DNA from: Streptomyces pyxinae
GTDB taxonomy: Bacteria; Actinomycetota; Actinomycetes; Streptomycetales; Streptomycetaceae
Assembly: GCF_024756275.1 (NCBI RefSeq)
Contig: NZ_JANUGQ010000004.1
Span: 334,579-398,578 of the forward strand
Direction of reading: 5' to 3'
DNA: 64,000 nt
A program made the position numbers and the translations under genes. A model generated the notes under the pieces. It saw only the letters and a list, made by a program, of their open reading frames with translations, searched no databases and had not been told where the DNA came from. Shown here piece after piece: positions 17,054-25,150 of the stretch. Each line of letters starts with the position of its first letter. Position 1 is the first letter of the stretch.

Positions 17054-17452
17054 TCACTCCAGCACCGCCAGTCCGTCCAGCTCCACCGCCGCCGCCTCGT
17101 CCCAGAGCCGGACCACCCCGACCACCGCCATCGCCGGATAGTCGCGGCCCGCCAACCGGCGCCAGATACGGCCCAGTTCGGTGGCGCAGGCCCGGTATCC
17201 GGCCACGTCCGTGGTGTAGACGGTGACCCGGGCGAGGTCGGCCGGAGTACCGCCGGCCGCCCGCAGGGCGGTCAGCAGATTGGTGAGCGCGGTCCCGAAC
17301 TGTTCCGGCAGGCTCTCCCCCACCACCCGGCCCGTTCCGTCCAGCGCGGTCTGGCCGGCCAGCAGCACCAGCCGGCTGCCGGTGGCGGTGACGGCGTGCG
17401 AGAAGCCGGTGGGCGGGGAGAGTTCGGCCGGATTGATCCGCCGCAGAGTCAT
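17054..17452 (-). CDS. RidA family enamine/imine deaminase
   Basis: 132 residues, the usual RidA length. It shows VLLAGQTALDGTGRVVG, QFGTALTNLLTALRAAGGTPADLARVTVYTTD and the C-terminal VGVVRLWDEAAAVELD. RidA proteins hydrolyse reactive enamine or imine intermediates. The ATG at 17452 overlaps the acyl-CoA dehydrogenase stop (ATGA), so both belong to one transcript. In this cluster it could remove the amino group from an enamine formed from 2-aminobenzoyl-CoA. The invariant Arg of canonical RidA (usually in an IPxP/R context) lies in a different sequence (VVRLWDE), so it may be a specialised paralog. Confidence 0.88.
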   Translation of the reverse strand: MTLRRINPAELSPPTGFSHAVTATGSRLVLLAGQTALDGTGRVVGESLPEQFGTALTNLLTALRAAGGTPADLARVTVYTTDVAGYRACATELGRIWRRLAGRDYPAMAVVGVVRLWDEAAAVELDGLAVLE

Positions 17453-18795
17453 CGCCGGTTCCTTCCGCCGAAACCGGAGCCGAGACCGAAACCGGAATCC
17501 GAGCCGGGGGCCGGACCGGTCCCGGGGCCGGAGTGCGAGCCGATCCCGGAGACCGGGCCGGAGCCAGAGCCGGTCTCCGAGCCCGAGCCGGTCCACGAGA
17601 CCGGGCCAGAGCCCGAGCCGGTCCCGGAGGCCCCAGCTTCCCCGGCCGCCTCCGCCTCCCCCGCGGCCACCGCCCGGTAGAGCTCGCGGGCGACGAGGGT
17701 ACGCTGCACCTCACTGGCGCCCTCGTAGATCCTGGGCGCCCGGACCTCCCGGTAGAGGTGCTCCAGCAGGTGCCCCCGGCGCAACGCCCGGGCGCCGTGC
17801 AACTGGACGGCGGCGTCCACCACGTACTGGGCCGTCTCGGTGGCGAACAGCTTGGCCATGGCGGCCCGGCCCGGCACGTCCGGGGCGCCGGAGTCGTACG
17901 CCTCGGCCGCCGCGTACACCAGCAGCCGGGCCGCCTCGGTGCGGGTCGCCATCTCGGCCACCTGGTGCGCCACGGCCTGGAGGTCCTTGAGCGCGCCGCC
18001 GAAGGCCCGGCGCCGTGCCGTGTGGACGACCGTGGCGTCCAGGGCCGCCCGGGCCATGCCGACGGCGAAGGCGCCGACACTGGGCCGGAAGAGGTTGAGG
18101 GTCTCCATCGCCACCCGGAAGCCGCCGCCGGGTTCGCCCAGCAGATCGGCCCGGGTGACCGGGACCCCGTCGAAGACCAGGGTGCCGATGGCGTGCGGGG
18201 CCAGCATCTCCAGCGGCTCACCACCGAGGCCGGGCCGGTCCGCCGGGACCAGGAAGGCGGTGACTCCCCGGGCTCCGGCGCCCGGGTCCGTCCGGGCGAA
18301 GACCGTGGCGAAGTCGGCCCCGGGGGCATGGGAGATCCAGCACTTCTCGCCGGTCAACCGCCAGCCCGCGCCGTCCGGTTCGGCCGCCAGGGTCAGGGCC
18401 GCGGCGTCCGAGCCCGCGTCCGGCTCGCTCAGCGCGAAGGCCGGCACCACCCGGCCGGCCGTCACCCCGGGCAGCCAGCGGGCCCGCTGCTCCGGGGTGC
18501 CCCGGGCGGCGACCGGATGGGCACCGAGCCCCTGGAGGGCGAGCGCGGTCTCGGCCTCCGTGCATTCCCGGGCCAGGGACTCCCGGAGCAGACAGAGATC
18601 CAGCGCCCCCGAGGTGAACACGCGACCGAGCAGCCCGAGTTCTCCCAGCATGGCGATCAAGGGGCGGTTGATCCGGCCGGGTTCACCCCGCTCGGCGAGC
18701 GGTCGCAGTCGGGTGGCGGCCAGTTCACGCAGCCGGTCGCACCAGGCGGAGCGCTCGGCACCCAGCGAGAAGGCGGGCGGTGGAACGTCGGACAT
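17449..18795 (-). CDS. Acyl-CoA dehydrogenase with low-complexity C-terminal tail
   Basis: 448 residues. The family core is clear: FALSEPDAGSDAAALTLAAE, GEKCWISHAPGADFATVFA, the helix AFGGALKDLQAVAHQVAEM and YEGASEVQRTLVARELYRA near residue 370. FAD-dependent alpha,beta-oxidation of an acyl-CoA is expected. After residue about 385 the protein continues for some 60 residues of Gly/Ser/Pro repeats (GSGSGPVSWTGSGSETGSGSG), encoded by repeated gagccgg-type units, ending GGRNRR. That tail is not part of the family. The start at 18795 (MSDVPPPAF) was chosen over the upstream Arg-rich frame. It is divergent from the CoA ligase. Confidence 0.9.
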   Translation of the reverse strand: MSDVPPPAFSLGAERSAWCDRLRELAATRLRPLAERGEPGRINRPLIAMLGELGLLGRVFTSGALDLCLLRESLARECTEAETALALQGLGAHPVAARGTPEQRARWLPGVTAGRVVPAFALSEPDAGSDAAALTLAAEPDGAGWRLTGEKCWISHAPGADFATVFARTDPGAGARGVTAFLVPADRPGLGGEPLEMLAPHAIGTLVFDGVPVTRADLLGEPGGGFRVAMETLNLFRPSVGAFAVGMARAALDATVVHTARRRAFGGALKDLQAVAHQVAEMATRTEAARLLVYAAAEAYDSGAPDVPGRAAMAKLFATETAQYVVDAAVQLHGARALRRGHLLEHLYREVRAPRIYEGASEVQRTLVARELYRAVAAGEAEAAGEAGASGTGSGSGPVSWTGSGSETGSGSGPVSGIGSHSGPGTGPAPGSDSGFGLGSGFGGRNRR

Positions 18796-18881
18796 CGAGG
18801 CCCCTTCCAGGAGTCGGCGCCGCGAAACCCCGTGCGCCCGGAGACCCGTGCGCACGAAGGCCCGTGGGCGCGAAGGCCCGG

Positions 18882-18904
18882 GCGCGCACCACTCCGGTGC
18901 GCGC
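18882..18904. promoter_or_regulatory. Palindrome in the divergent promoter region
   Basis: GCGCGCACC (18882-18890) and GGTGCGCGC (18896-18904) form a perfect 9-bp inverted repeat with 5 nt between. It lies between the divergent dehydrogenase and ligase genes, 44 bp left of the ligase -35 box. It is a candidate operator, possibly for the PaaX-type regulator, but PaaX sites are not known well enough to assign it. The surrounding gap is itself made of imperfect cgaaggcccg repeats. Confidence 0.4.
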
Positions 18905-18947
18905 GAAGCCCGGCACCCACCGGACCCGTGGGTTTTATCGCGTGCCA

Positions 18948-18975
18948 TTGACTGTCGTCACTTTCCCGTTACGCT
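18948..18975 (+). promoter_or_regulatory. Predicted promoter of the CoA ligase gene
   Basis: TTGACT (18948-18953) and TACGCT (18970-18975) are 16 bp apart. Transcription would start near 18982, about 29 nt before the ATG at 19011. This supports that start over the upstream ATG at 18993. Confidence 0.5.
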
Positions 18976-19010
18976 CCAGGAGCGTTCCCACCATGACAAG
19001 GGGGCGAACC

Positions 19011-20642
19011 ATGGAGCTGACCGCGTCGGCACATCGCGACACCTTCGCCCGGGACCATCTGCCACCGCCCGGGGAGTGGCCCGAACTCGACTTCGAACTG
19101 CCGGAGTTGCGCTACCCCGGCCGGCTCAACTGCGGCACGGAGCTGCTGGACCGCACGGCGGACCGATTCGGCGCCGGCCGGCCCGCGCTCCGGGACGCCT
19201 CGGGCGGGATCTGGACCTACGGCGAACTGCGCGACCGGGTCGACCGGATCGCCCACACCCTGGGCCGCCTCGGGGTGGTGCCCGGCAATCGGGTGCTGCT
19301 GCGCGGTCCGGTGACCCCCTGGCTGGCGGCCTGCTGGCTGGCGGTGATGAAGGCCGGCGCGGTGGCGGTCACCGTGCTGGCCGAGGCCCGCGCCCAGGAG
19401 CTGGCCGTGATGTGCGAGCGGGCCTCGGTGAGCCATGCGCTCTGCGACGCCCGCTCGCTGGACGAACTGGTCCGGGCGGAGGTGCCGGGGCTGCGGATCA
19501 CACCCTTCGGCGGCGCGGGCCCGGACGATCTGCTGCGGCTGGCGGCCGGCGCTCCGGCGGGGTACCGGGCGGTGGACACCGCCGGCGACGACGTGGCGCT
19601 GATCGCCTTCACCTCGGGCACCACCGGCCGTCCCAAGGGCTGTGCGCACTTCCACCGGGACGTGCTGGCGGTGGCCGACACCTTCTCCGCCCGGGTGCTG
19701 CGGCCCCGGCCCGGCGATGTGTTCGCCAGCAGCGCCCCGCTCGCCTTCACCTTCGGCCTGGGCGGGTTACTGATCTTCCCGCTGCGGGCCGGCGCCTCGG
19801 CGCTGCTGCTGGAGCGGGCCCGGCCGGAGCAGTTGCTGGCGGCCGTCGCGGAGCACCGGGTCACCGTGCTGTTCACCGCGCCCACCGCGTACCGGCTGAT
19901 GCTCGACGCGCTCGGCTCCCGGACCGGTCCGCCGGAGAACCGGCCGTACGACCTCTCCTCGCTGCGCCGCTGTGTCTCGGCGGGCGAGCATCTGCCGGCG
20001 GCGGTCTGGCACGACTGGTACGAGCGGACCGGACTGCGGCTGATCAACGGCATCGGTTCCACCGAGCTGTTGCACATCTTCGTCTCGGCCGCCGACGAGG
20101 CCGCCCGGCCGGACTCCACGGGCGTGCCGGTGCCCGGCTGGCGGGCCCGGGTGGTGGACGGGGCGGGCCGGCCGGTGCCGGACGGCGAGCCGGGGCTGCT
20201 CGCGATACGCGGCCCGGTGGGCTGCCGCTATCTCGCCGATCCGCGCCAGCGGGAGTATGTGCGGGACGGCTGGAACCTCACCGGGGACACCTACGTCCGC
20301 GAACCGGACGGCCGGCTGCGCTATGTCGGGCGCGCCGACGACATGATCGTCTCGGCCGGGCGCAACATCGCCGGGGCCGAGGTGGAGGAGGTCCTGCTCG
20401 CCCACCCCGATGTGCGGGAGGCGGCCGTGGTGGGCCGCCCCGACGAGCTGCGCGGCCAGGTCGCGGTGGCGCATGTGGTGCTCCGGGCCGGGGTGCCGCG
20501 CGACGAGGTCACGGCGGACATGTTGCGCGCCTTCGTGCGCGCCCGGCTCACCCCGTACAAGTGCCCGCGCGTCTTCGCGTTCCCGGACGCGCTGCCCCGT
20601 ACGGCCACCGGCAAGCTCCAGCGGTTCCGGCTCCGGGAGTGA
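19011..20642 (+). CDS. Aromatic acid CoA ligase (benzoate/2-aminobenzoate-CoA ligase type)
   Basis: 543 residues of the adenylate-forming superfamily. Motif A3 is FTSGTTGRPKGCAHFH; later motifs are NGIGSTELLHIFVSA, GDTYVREPDGRLRYVGRADDMI and the C-terminal ATGKLQRF with its catalytic Lys. The start ELTASAHRDTFARDHLPP and RYPGRLNCGTELLD is typical of benzoate-CoA and 2-aminobenzoate-CoA ligases. It would activate an aromatic acid with ATP and CoA. AAGGGGG lies 6 nt before the chosen ATG; an ATG at 18993 has AGGAG but would almost coincide with the predicted transcript start. PaaX follows directly. Confidence 0.88.
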   Translation: MELTASAHRDTFARDHLPPPGEWPELDFELPELRYPGRLNCGTELLDRTADRFGAGRPALRDASGGIWTYGELRDRVDRIAHTLGRLGVVPGNRVLLRGPVTPWLAACWLAVMKAGAVAVTVLAEARAQELAVMCERASVSHALCDARSLDELVRAEVPGLRITPFGGAGPDDLLRLAAGAPAGYRAVDTAGDDVALIAFTSGTTGRPKGCAHFHRDVLAVADTFSARVLRPRPGDVFASSAPLAFTFGLGGLLIFPLRAGASALLLERARPEQLLAAVAEHRVTVLFTAPTAYRLMLDALGSRTGPPENRPYDLSSLRRCVSAGEHLPAAVWHDWYERTGLRLINGIGSTELLHIFVSAADEAARPDSTGVPVPGWRARVVDGAGRPVPDGEPGLLAIRGPVGCRYLADPRQREYVRDGWNLTGDTYVREPDGRLRYVGRADDMIVSAGRNIAGAEVEEVLLAHPDVREAAVVGRPDELRGQVAVAHVVLRAGVPRDEVTADMLRAFVRARLTPYKCPRVFAFPDALPRTATGKLQRFRLRE

Positions 20643-20678
20643 GCGGTTCCCGGCAGGCCCCGGCATAGGGTGGGGCCC

Positions 20679-21569
20679 GTGGCCGAACAGCGCACCCCGG
20701 GTTCCCTGATCCTCACCCTGTACGGGGCGTACGGGCGGACGCCGGGCGACGAACCGCTGGCGGTGGCCGAGTTGATCCGGCTGCTGGCCGCCCTGGAGGT
20801 GGACGCCCCGTCGGTGCGCTCGGCGGTCTCCCGGCTGAAGCGGCGCGGCCTGCTCGAACCACGCCGTACGGCGGGCGGAGCCGCCGGGTACGCCCTCTCG
20901 CCGGGCGCCCGGCAGCTGCTCGACGACGGCGACCGGCGCATCTACCCGGAACGGCCTCCGGAGCCGGCGGCCGGCTGGGTGCTGGCGGTGTTCTCGGTGC
21001 CCGAGTCCGAACGGCGGCAGCGGCATCTGCTCCGCTCCCGGCTGACCCGGCTCGGCTTCGGCACGGCCGCGCCCGGGGTCTGGATCGCCCCGGCGGCGGT
21101 CTTCGAGGAGACCCGGCACACACTGGAGCGGCTGGGGCTCGCCCGGTACGTCGACCTCTTCCGGGGCGAGCACCTGGGCTTCACCGCCACGGCCGGGGCG
21201 GTGGCCCGCTGGTGGGACCTCCCGGCCATCGCGGCGCGGTACGAGGAGTTCCTCGCCGCCCAGGAACCGGTGCTGCGGTCCTGGGGCGGGCCCCCCGGGG
21301 GTCCGAGCGGGAGCGGGGCCCCCGGGGAGCCGGCCGGGGGCGGGGCCGCCGCGCGGGACGCCCGGGCCGACGGGGCGGACGGCACCGCCGAGGCGGCGTA
21401 CCGGGACTACCTCCCCGCGCTGGACGCCTGGCGGCGGCTGCCGTACGCCGACCCCGGGCTGCCCGCCGCGCTGCTCCCGGCGGACTGGCCGGGGGGCCGG
21501 GCGGCGGCGGTGTTCGCCGCCCTCCACCGGCGGCTCCGGGACGCGGGCGCCGCCTTCGTACGCGGCTGA
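20679..21569 (+). CDS. PaaX family transcriptional regulator
   Basis: 296 residues. The N-terminal winged helix is visible as SLILTLYGAYGR...ALEVDAPSVRSAVSRLKRRGLLEP. The central domain has GWVLAVFSVPESERRQRHLLRSRLTRLGFG and GVWIAP, as in PaaX. A Gly/Pro/Ala insertion (about residues 207-240) interrupts the C-terminal part. PaaX proteins repress aromatic catabolism and respond to aryl-CoA thioesters, so the product of the upstream ligase could be its inducer. Start taken at GTG 20679, since GGTGGGG precedes it; GTG at 20670 is possible. Confidence 0.87.
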   Translation: MAEQRTPGSLILTLYGAYGRTPGDEPLAVAELIRLLAALEVDAPSVRSAVSRLKRRGLLEPRRTAGGAAGYALSPGARQLLDDGDRRIYPERPPEPAAGWVLAVFSVPESERRQRHLLRSRLTRLGFGTAAPGVWIAPAAVFEETRHTLERLGLARYVDLFRGEHLGFTATAGAVARWWDLPAIAARYEEFLAAQEPVLRSWGGPPGGPSGSGAPGEPAGGGAAARDARADGADGTAEAAYRDYLPALDAWRRLPYADPGLPAALLPADWPGGRAAAVFAALHRRLRDAGAAFVRG

Positions 21570-21727
21570 GCCGGCCCGGCGGCCCTACGCCCCACGTGCC
21601 GGCCGGCGGCCGTACGGGACGGGGTCCGCCGTACGGAGCCCGGGGCCCGGCCGGAGGTCGTACCCGACCGGGACCGGCCCGGCGGCCGTACGCGCCCGGG
21701 ACGGGCGGCCCCCGGCGGCCCGCCCGC

Positions 21728-24004
21728 TCAGGTGGCCGGCGGGAGGGTGAGCCGGGGCCGGGGGCCGTCGGTGCGGCCGGTCGGCGGCCGGCGGCTGCCG
21801 GCCCGGTACGGGTCCGGCCAGGGGGCGCCCGGGCCCTGATAGCCCTGCTCGGCGGCGGCGTGCAGGGTCCAGTGCGGGTCGTAGAGGTGCGGCCGGCCCA
21901 GCGCGCAGAGGTCGGCCCGGCCCGCGAGAATCAGCGAATTGACGTCGTCCCAGGAGGAGATGGCGCCGACCGCGATCACCGGCACCCGCAGCTCCGCCCG
22001 TATCCGGTCGGCGTAGGGCGTCTGGTAGGAGCGGCCGAACTCCGGCCGCTCGTCGGCGACCACCTGCCCGGTGGAGACGTCGATGGCGTCCGCGCCATGG
22101 GCGGTGAAGGCCCGGGCGATCTCCACGGCCTCCTCGGCGGTGGTGCCGCCGGGCGCCCAGTCGGTCGCGGAGAGCCGTACGGTCATGGGCCGTTCGTCCG
22201 GCCAGGCCTCCCGTACCGCGTCGAAGACCTCCAGCGGAAAGCGCAGCCGGGCCTCCGGCGAGCCGCCGTAGGCGTCGGTACGGCGGTTGGTGAGCGGCGA
22301 GAGGAAGCCCGACAGCAGATACCCGTGGGCGCAGTGGAGTTCGAGCAGATCGAAGCCGGCCCGGGCGGCCCGGCGCGCGGCGGCGGCGAACATCCCGCGC
22401 AGATCGGTGAGCGCGGCCCGGTGCAACTCCTGCGGGACCTGGCTGACACCGGGCAGATAGGGCAGCGGGGAGGCCGCGTACAGTGGCCAGTTGCCGGTGT
22501 CGAGCGGCTGGTCCATGCCCTCCCACATCAGCTTGGTGGACCCCTTGCGGCCGGAGTGGCCGAGTTGGACGCCGATCGCGGTGCCGGGCGACCGCCGGTG
22601 GACGAAGTCGGTGATCCGGCGCCAGGCGGCGGTGTGTCCGGGCGTGTAGAGCCCGGCGCAGCCCGGGGTGATCCGGCCGTGCGGGGAGACGCAGACCATC
22701 TCGGTCATCACCAGCCCCGCCCCGCCCAGCGCCCGGGCGCCCAGATGGACCAGGTGGAAGTCGCCCGGGAGGCCGTCCTCGGCCGAGTACATGTCCATCG
22801 CGGAGACCACCACCCGGTTGCGCAGGGTCAGTCCGCGCAGGCTCAGGGGGGTGAACATCGGCGGCGTACCCGGCGGGCAGCCGAACTCCCGCTCCACCCC
22901 GGTGGTGAACTCCGGGTCACGCAGCCGGAGATTGTCGTGGGTGACCCGGCGGCTGCGGGTGAGCAGGTCGAAGGCGAACTGCCGGGGCGGCCGGTCGAGC
23001 CGGCCGGCCAGCTCCTCGAACCAGCGCAGACTGGCGGCGGCGGCCCGCTGGGTGGACTCCACCACCGGGCGGCGCTCGGCCTCGTACGCGGCGAGCGCGG
23101 CGGTCAGGTCCGGGTGCTCGGTCACACAGGCGGCGAGCGCCAGGGCGTCCTCCACCGCCAGTTTGGTGCCGGAGCCGATGGAGAAGTGCGCGGTGTGCGC
23201 GGCGTCGCCCAGCAGCACGGTGTTCCCGTGCGACCAGCGGGCGTTGGTGACGGTACGGAAGGCGGTCCAGGCGGAGTCGCGGGCGATCAGCGGCCGGCCG
23301 CCGAGCGCTTCGGCGAAGACCTTGGCGCAGCGGGCCACCGAGTCGGCCGGGTCGGTCTCGTCGAAGCCGGCGGCCCGCCAGACCTCCTCGCGCGTCTCCA
23401 CGATGACGGTGGAGGCGTCCGGCGCGTACGGATAGCCGTGCAGCTGCATCACCCCGTGCTCGGTCTCCGCGATCTCGAACCGGAAGGCGTCGAAGGCGAA
23501 GCCGGCGGCGAGCCAGATGTACCGGTTGCGATGGGTGGCCAGGCGCGGCCCGAAGACCTCCGGACGGGCGGCCCGGGTGCGGCTGTGCACCCCGTCGGCG
23601 GCGACCACCAGGTCGTGGGAGGCGGCCAGTTCGGCGGCCGGCGGCGCCTCGGCGCGGAAGCGGAGCCGTACCCCGAGACCGGCACAGCGCTCCTGGAGGA
23701 CGGCGAGCAGCCGGCGGCGGCCCAGCGCGGCGAAGCCGTGGCCGCCGGAGGTGAGCGTCCGGCCCCGGTGCACGATGTCGATGTCGTCCCAGCGGACGAA
23801 CTCCTCCCGTAACGCCCGGTACACCTCGGGGTCGGCGTGCTCGATACCGCCCAGCGTCTCGTCGGAGAGCACCACCCCGAAGCCGAAGGTGTCATCGGGG
23901 GCGTTGCGCTCCCAGACGGTGATCTCCCGAGCCGGGTCGAGCCGTTTGAGCAGCGCGGCCGCGTACAGTCCGCCGGGCCCGCCGCCGATGACCGCGATCC
24001 GCAC
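21728..24004 (-). CDS. Bifunctional aryl-CoA 5-hydroxylase / old yellow enzyme (2-aminobenzoyl-CoA or salicylyl-CoA type)
   Basis: 758 residues, a two-enzyme fusion. The first half is a flavoprotein hydroxylase: GGGPGG at residues 7-12, an internal DG-type motif (DLVVAADGVHSRTR) and GDAAHTAHFSIGSG near residue 265. The second half, from about residue 380 (MFTPLSLRGLTLRNRVVVSAM), is an old yellow enzyme barrel with the ELHCAHGYLLSGFLSPLTNRRTDAYGG segment. This is the layout and length of 2-aminobenzoyl-CoA monooxygenase/reductase from Azoarcus, which hydroxylates and then reduces the ring. Databases also label such proteins salicylyl-CoA 5-hydroxylase. It follows the enoyl-CoA hydratase by 6 bp in one operon. 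Confidence 0.9.
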   Translation of the reverse strand: MRIAVIGGGPGGLYAAALLKRLDPAREITVWERNAPDDTFGFGVVLSDETLGGIEHADPEVYRALREEFVRWDDIDIVHRGRTLTSGGHGFAALGRRRLLAVLQERCAGLGVRLRFRAEAPPAAELAASHDLVVAADGVHSRTRAARPEVFGPRLATHRNRYIWLAAGFAFDAFRFEIAETEHGVMQLHGYPYAPDASTVIVETREEVWRAAGFDETDPADSVARCAKVFAEALGGRPLIARDSAWTAFRTVTNARWSHGNTVLLGDAAHTAHFSIGSGTKLAVEDALALAACVTEHPDLTAALAAYEAERRPVVESTQRAAAASLRWFEELAGRLDRPPRQFAFDLLTRSRRVTHDNLRLRDPEFTTGVEREFGCPPGTPPMFTPLSLRGLTLRNRVVVSAMDMYSAEDGLPGDFHLVHLGARALGGAGLVMTEMVCVSPHGRITPGCAGLYTPGHTAAWRRITDFVHRRSPGTAIGVQLGHSGRKGSTKLMWEGMDQPLDTGNWPLYAASPLPYLPGVSQVPQELHRAALTDLRGMFAAAARRAARAGFDLLELHCAHGYLLSGFLSPLTNRRTDAYGGSPEARLRFPLEVFDAVREAWPDERPMTVRLSATDWAPGGTTAEEAVEIARAFTAHGADAIDVSTGQVVADERPEFGRSYQTPYADRIRAELRVPVIAVGAISSWDDVNSLILAGRADLCALGRPHLYDPHWTLHAAAEQGYQGPGAPWPDPYRAGSRRPPTGRTDGPRPRLTLPPAT

Positions 24005-24010
24005 GGCCCC

Positions 24011-24838
24011 TCACCGCCCCTGCCAGACGGGCGGCCGCTTGCCGGTGAAGGCCGCGTGGAACTCTGCGTAGTCGGCGCCGTTCATCAGCAACGCCTGGGT
24101 GGCGGCGTCGAGTTCGACGGCGGCGCCGAGCGGCATGTCCAGTTCGGCGGTGAGCAGCGCCTTGGTCTGGGCGTGCGCGAGGGCCGGCCCGTCCGCGAGC
24201 CGGCGGGCGAGTGCGGCGGCCCGCTCGTCCGCCTCGCCCTCGGCGGTGAGTTCGCTGAGCAGCCCGACGCGCTCGGCCTCGGCGGCGCGGACCGGCTCAC
24301 CGAGCAGCAGGATCCGGGTGGCGTGGCCGAGGCCGACCACCCGGGGCAGCAGATAGGCGGCGCCCATGTCGCCTCCGGAGAGCCCGACCCGGGTGAAGAG
24401 GAAGGCGAACCGGGCGGTGGGGTCGGCCACCCGGAAGTCGGCGGCCAGGGCGAGTACCGCGCCCGCCCCGGCCGCCACCCCGTGCACGGCGGCGATCACC
24501 GGGAAGGGGCACTCCCGCAGGGCCCGGACCACCTGGCCGGTCATCCGGTTGAAGTCGAGCAGCTGCGCGGTGTCCATGGCGAGGGTGGCGCCGATGATCT
24601 CGTCCACGTCCCCGCCGGAGCAGAAGCCGGGCCCCTCCCCCGCCAGTACCAGGGCGCGCACCAGCCGCTCCCGGGACAGCTCGGCGAGCAGGTCCCGCAG
24701 ATCGGCGTAGGCGCCGAAGGTGAGGGCGTTGAGCTTTCCCGGCCGGTCCAGGGTGACGGTGGCGACCCCGTCCCGGATCTCCAGCCGGAGATGGCGCCAT
24801 GTCCCGGTGCGGGCGGCGGAGCTGGCAAAGGGGCTCAT
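24011..24838 (-). CDS. Enoyl-CoA hydratase family protein
   Basis: 275 residues of the crotonase fold. VTLDRPGKLNALTFGAYADL leads into GEGPGFCSGGDVDEIIG, the first oxyanion-hole segment, and AVHGVAAGAGAVLALAADFRVADPTARFAFLFTRVGLSGGDMGAAYLLPRVVG spans the second, split here over the active-site helix. GGGAGG lies 10 nt before the ATG at 24838. It is first in a two-gene operon with the fused hydroxylase and would act after ring reduction, on the alicyclic CoA ester. Substrate is inferred from context. Confidence 0.87.
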   Translation of the reverse strand: MSPFASSAARTGTWRHLRLEIRDGVATVTLDRPGKLNALTFGAYADLRDLLAELSRERLVRALVLAGEGPGFCSGGDVDEIIGATLAMDTAQLLDFNRMTGQVVRALRECPFPVIAAVHGVAAGAGAVLALAADFRVADPTARFAFLFTRVGLSGGDMGAAYLLPRVVGLGHATRILLLGEPVRAAEAERVGLLSELTAEGEADERAAALARRLADGPALAHAQTKALLTAELDMPLGAAVELDAATQALLMNGADYAEFHAAFTGKRPPVWQGR

Positions 24839-25001
24839 CGGTACGCGGCCTCCCTCGGTGGGCGGACCCCCGAGGCCCGCGTGGGGTGGGTGCGGTGCGA
24901 CCCGGGCGCCGCGCTTCGACGCTAGCACGCATACGTGACGCCCGTCACGAGTGCGCGACATACCCCGGCACCCGCGAGATTCGGGATGCGAAGCGCCCGG
25001 C

Positions 25002-25084
25002 GGTGGGCGCCGGGGACACGACGGCGGGCGCCCGGGACACGACGGTGGGCGCCGGAGGTACCGGCGGGCGCCCGGAAAGACGAC
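25002..25084. repeat. About 21-bp tandem repeat, 4 imperfect copies
   Basis: Units at 25002-25022, 25023-25043, 25044-25062 and 25063-25084 follow gg(t/c)gggcgcc(g/c)ggg with acacgac or similar at the end. They alternate gt and gc versions. The array abuts the terminator at 25082-25120, in the gap between the APC permease and the hydratase gene. Confidence 0.75.
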
Positions 25085-25120
25085 GGCTCCCGCCCGGAGA
25101 GGATCCGGGCGGGAGCCGTC
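25082..25120 (-). terminator. Strong hairpin terminator of the APC permease gene
   Basis: GACGGCTCCCGCCCGGA (25082-25098) and TCCGGGCGGGAGCCGTC (25104-25120) form a perfect 17-bp stem with a GAGGA loop. It starts 31 nt beyond the permease stop at 25151 on the minus strand. Confidence 0.88.
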
Positions 25121-25150
25121 GGTGGTCACCGGCGCTCCGGGGGCGGGGCG

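Noticed and set aside
18780..19010. Longer N-terminus for the CoA ligase
   Set aside because: A promoter lies at 18948-18975 and the frame before it is Arg-rich; the family start MELTASAH fits 19011.
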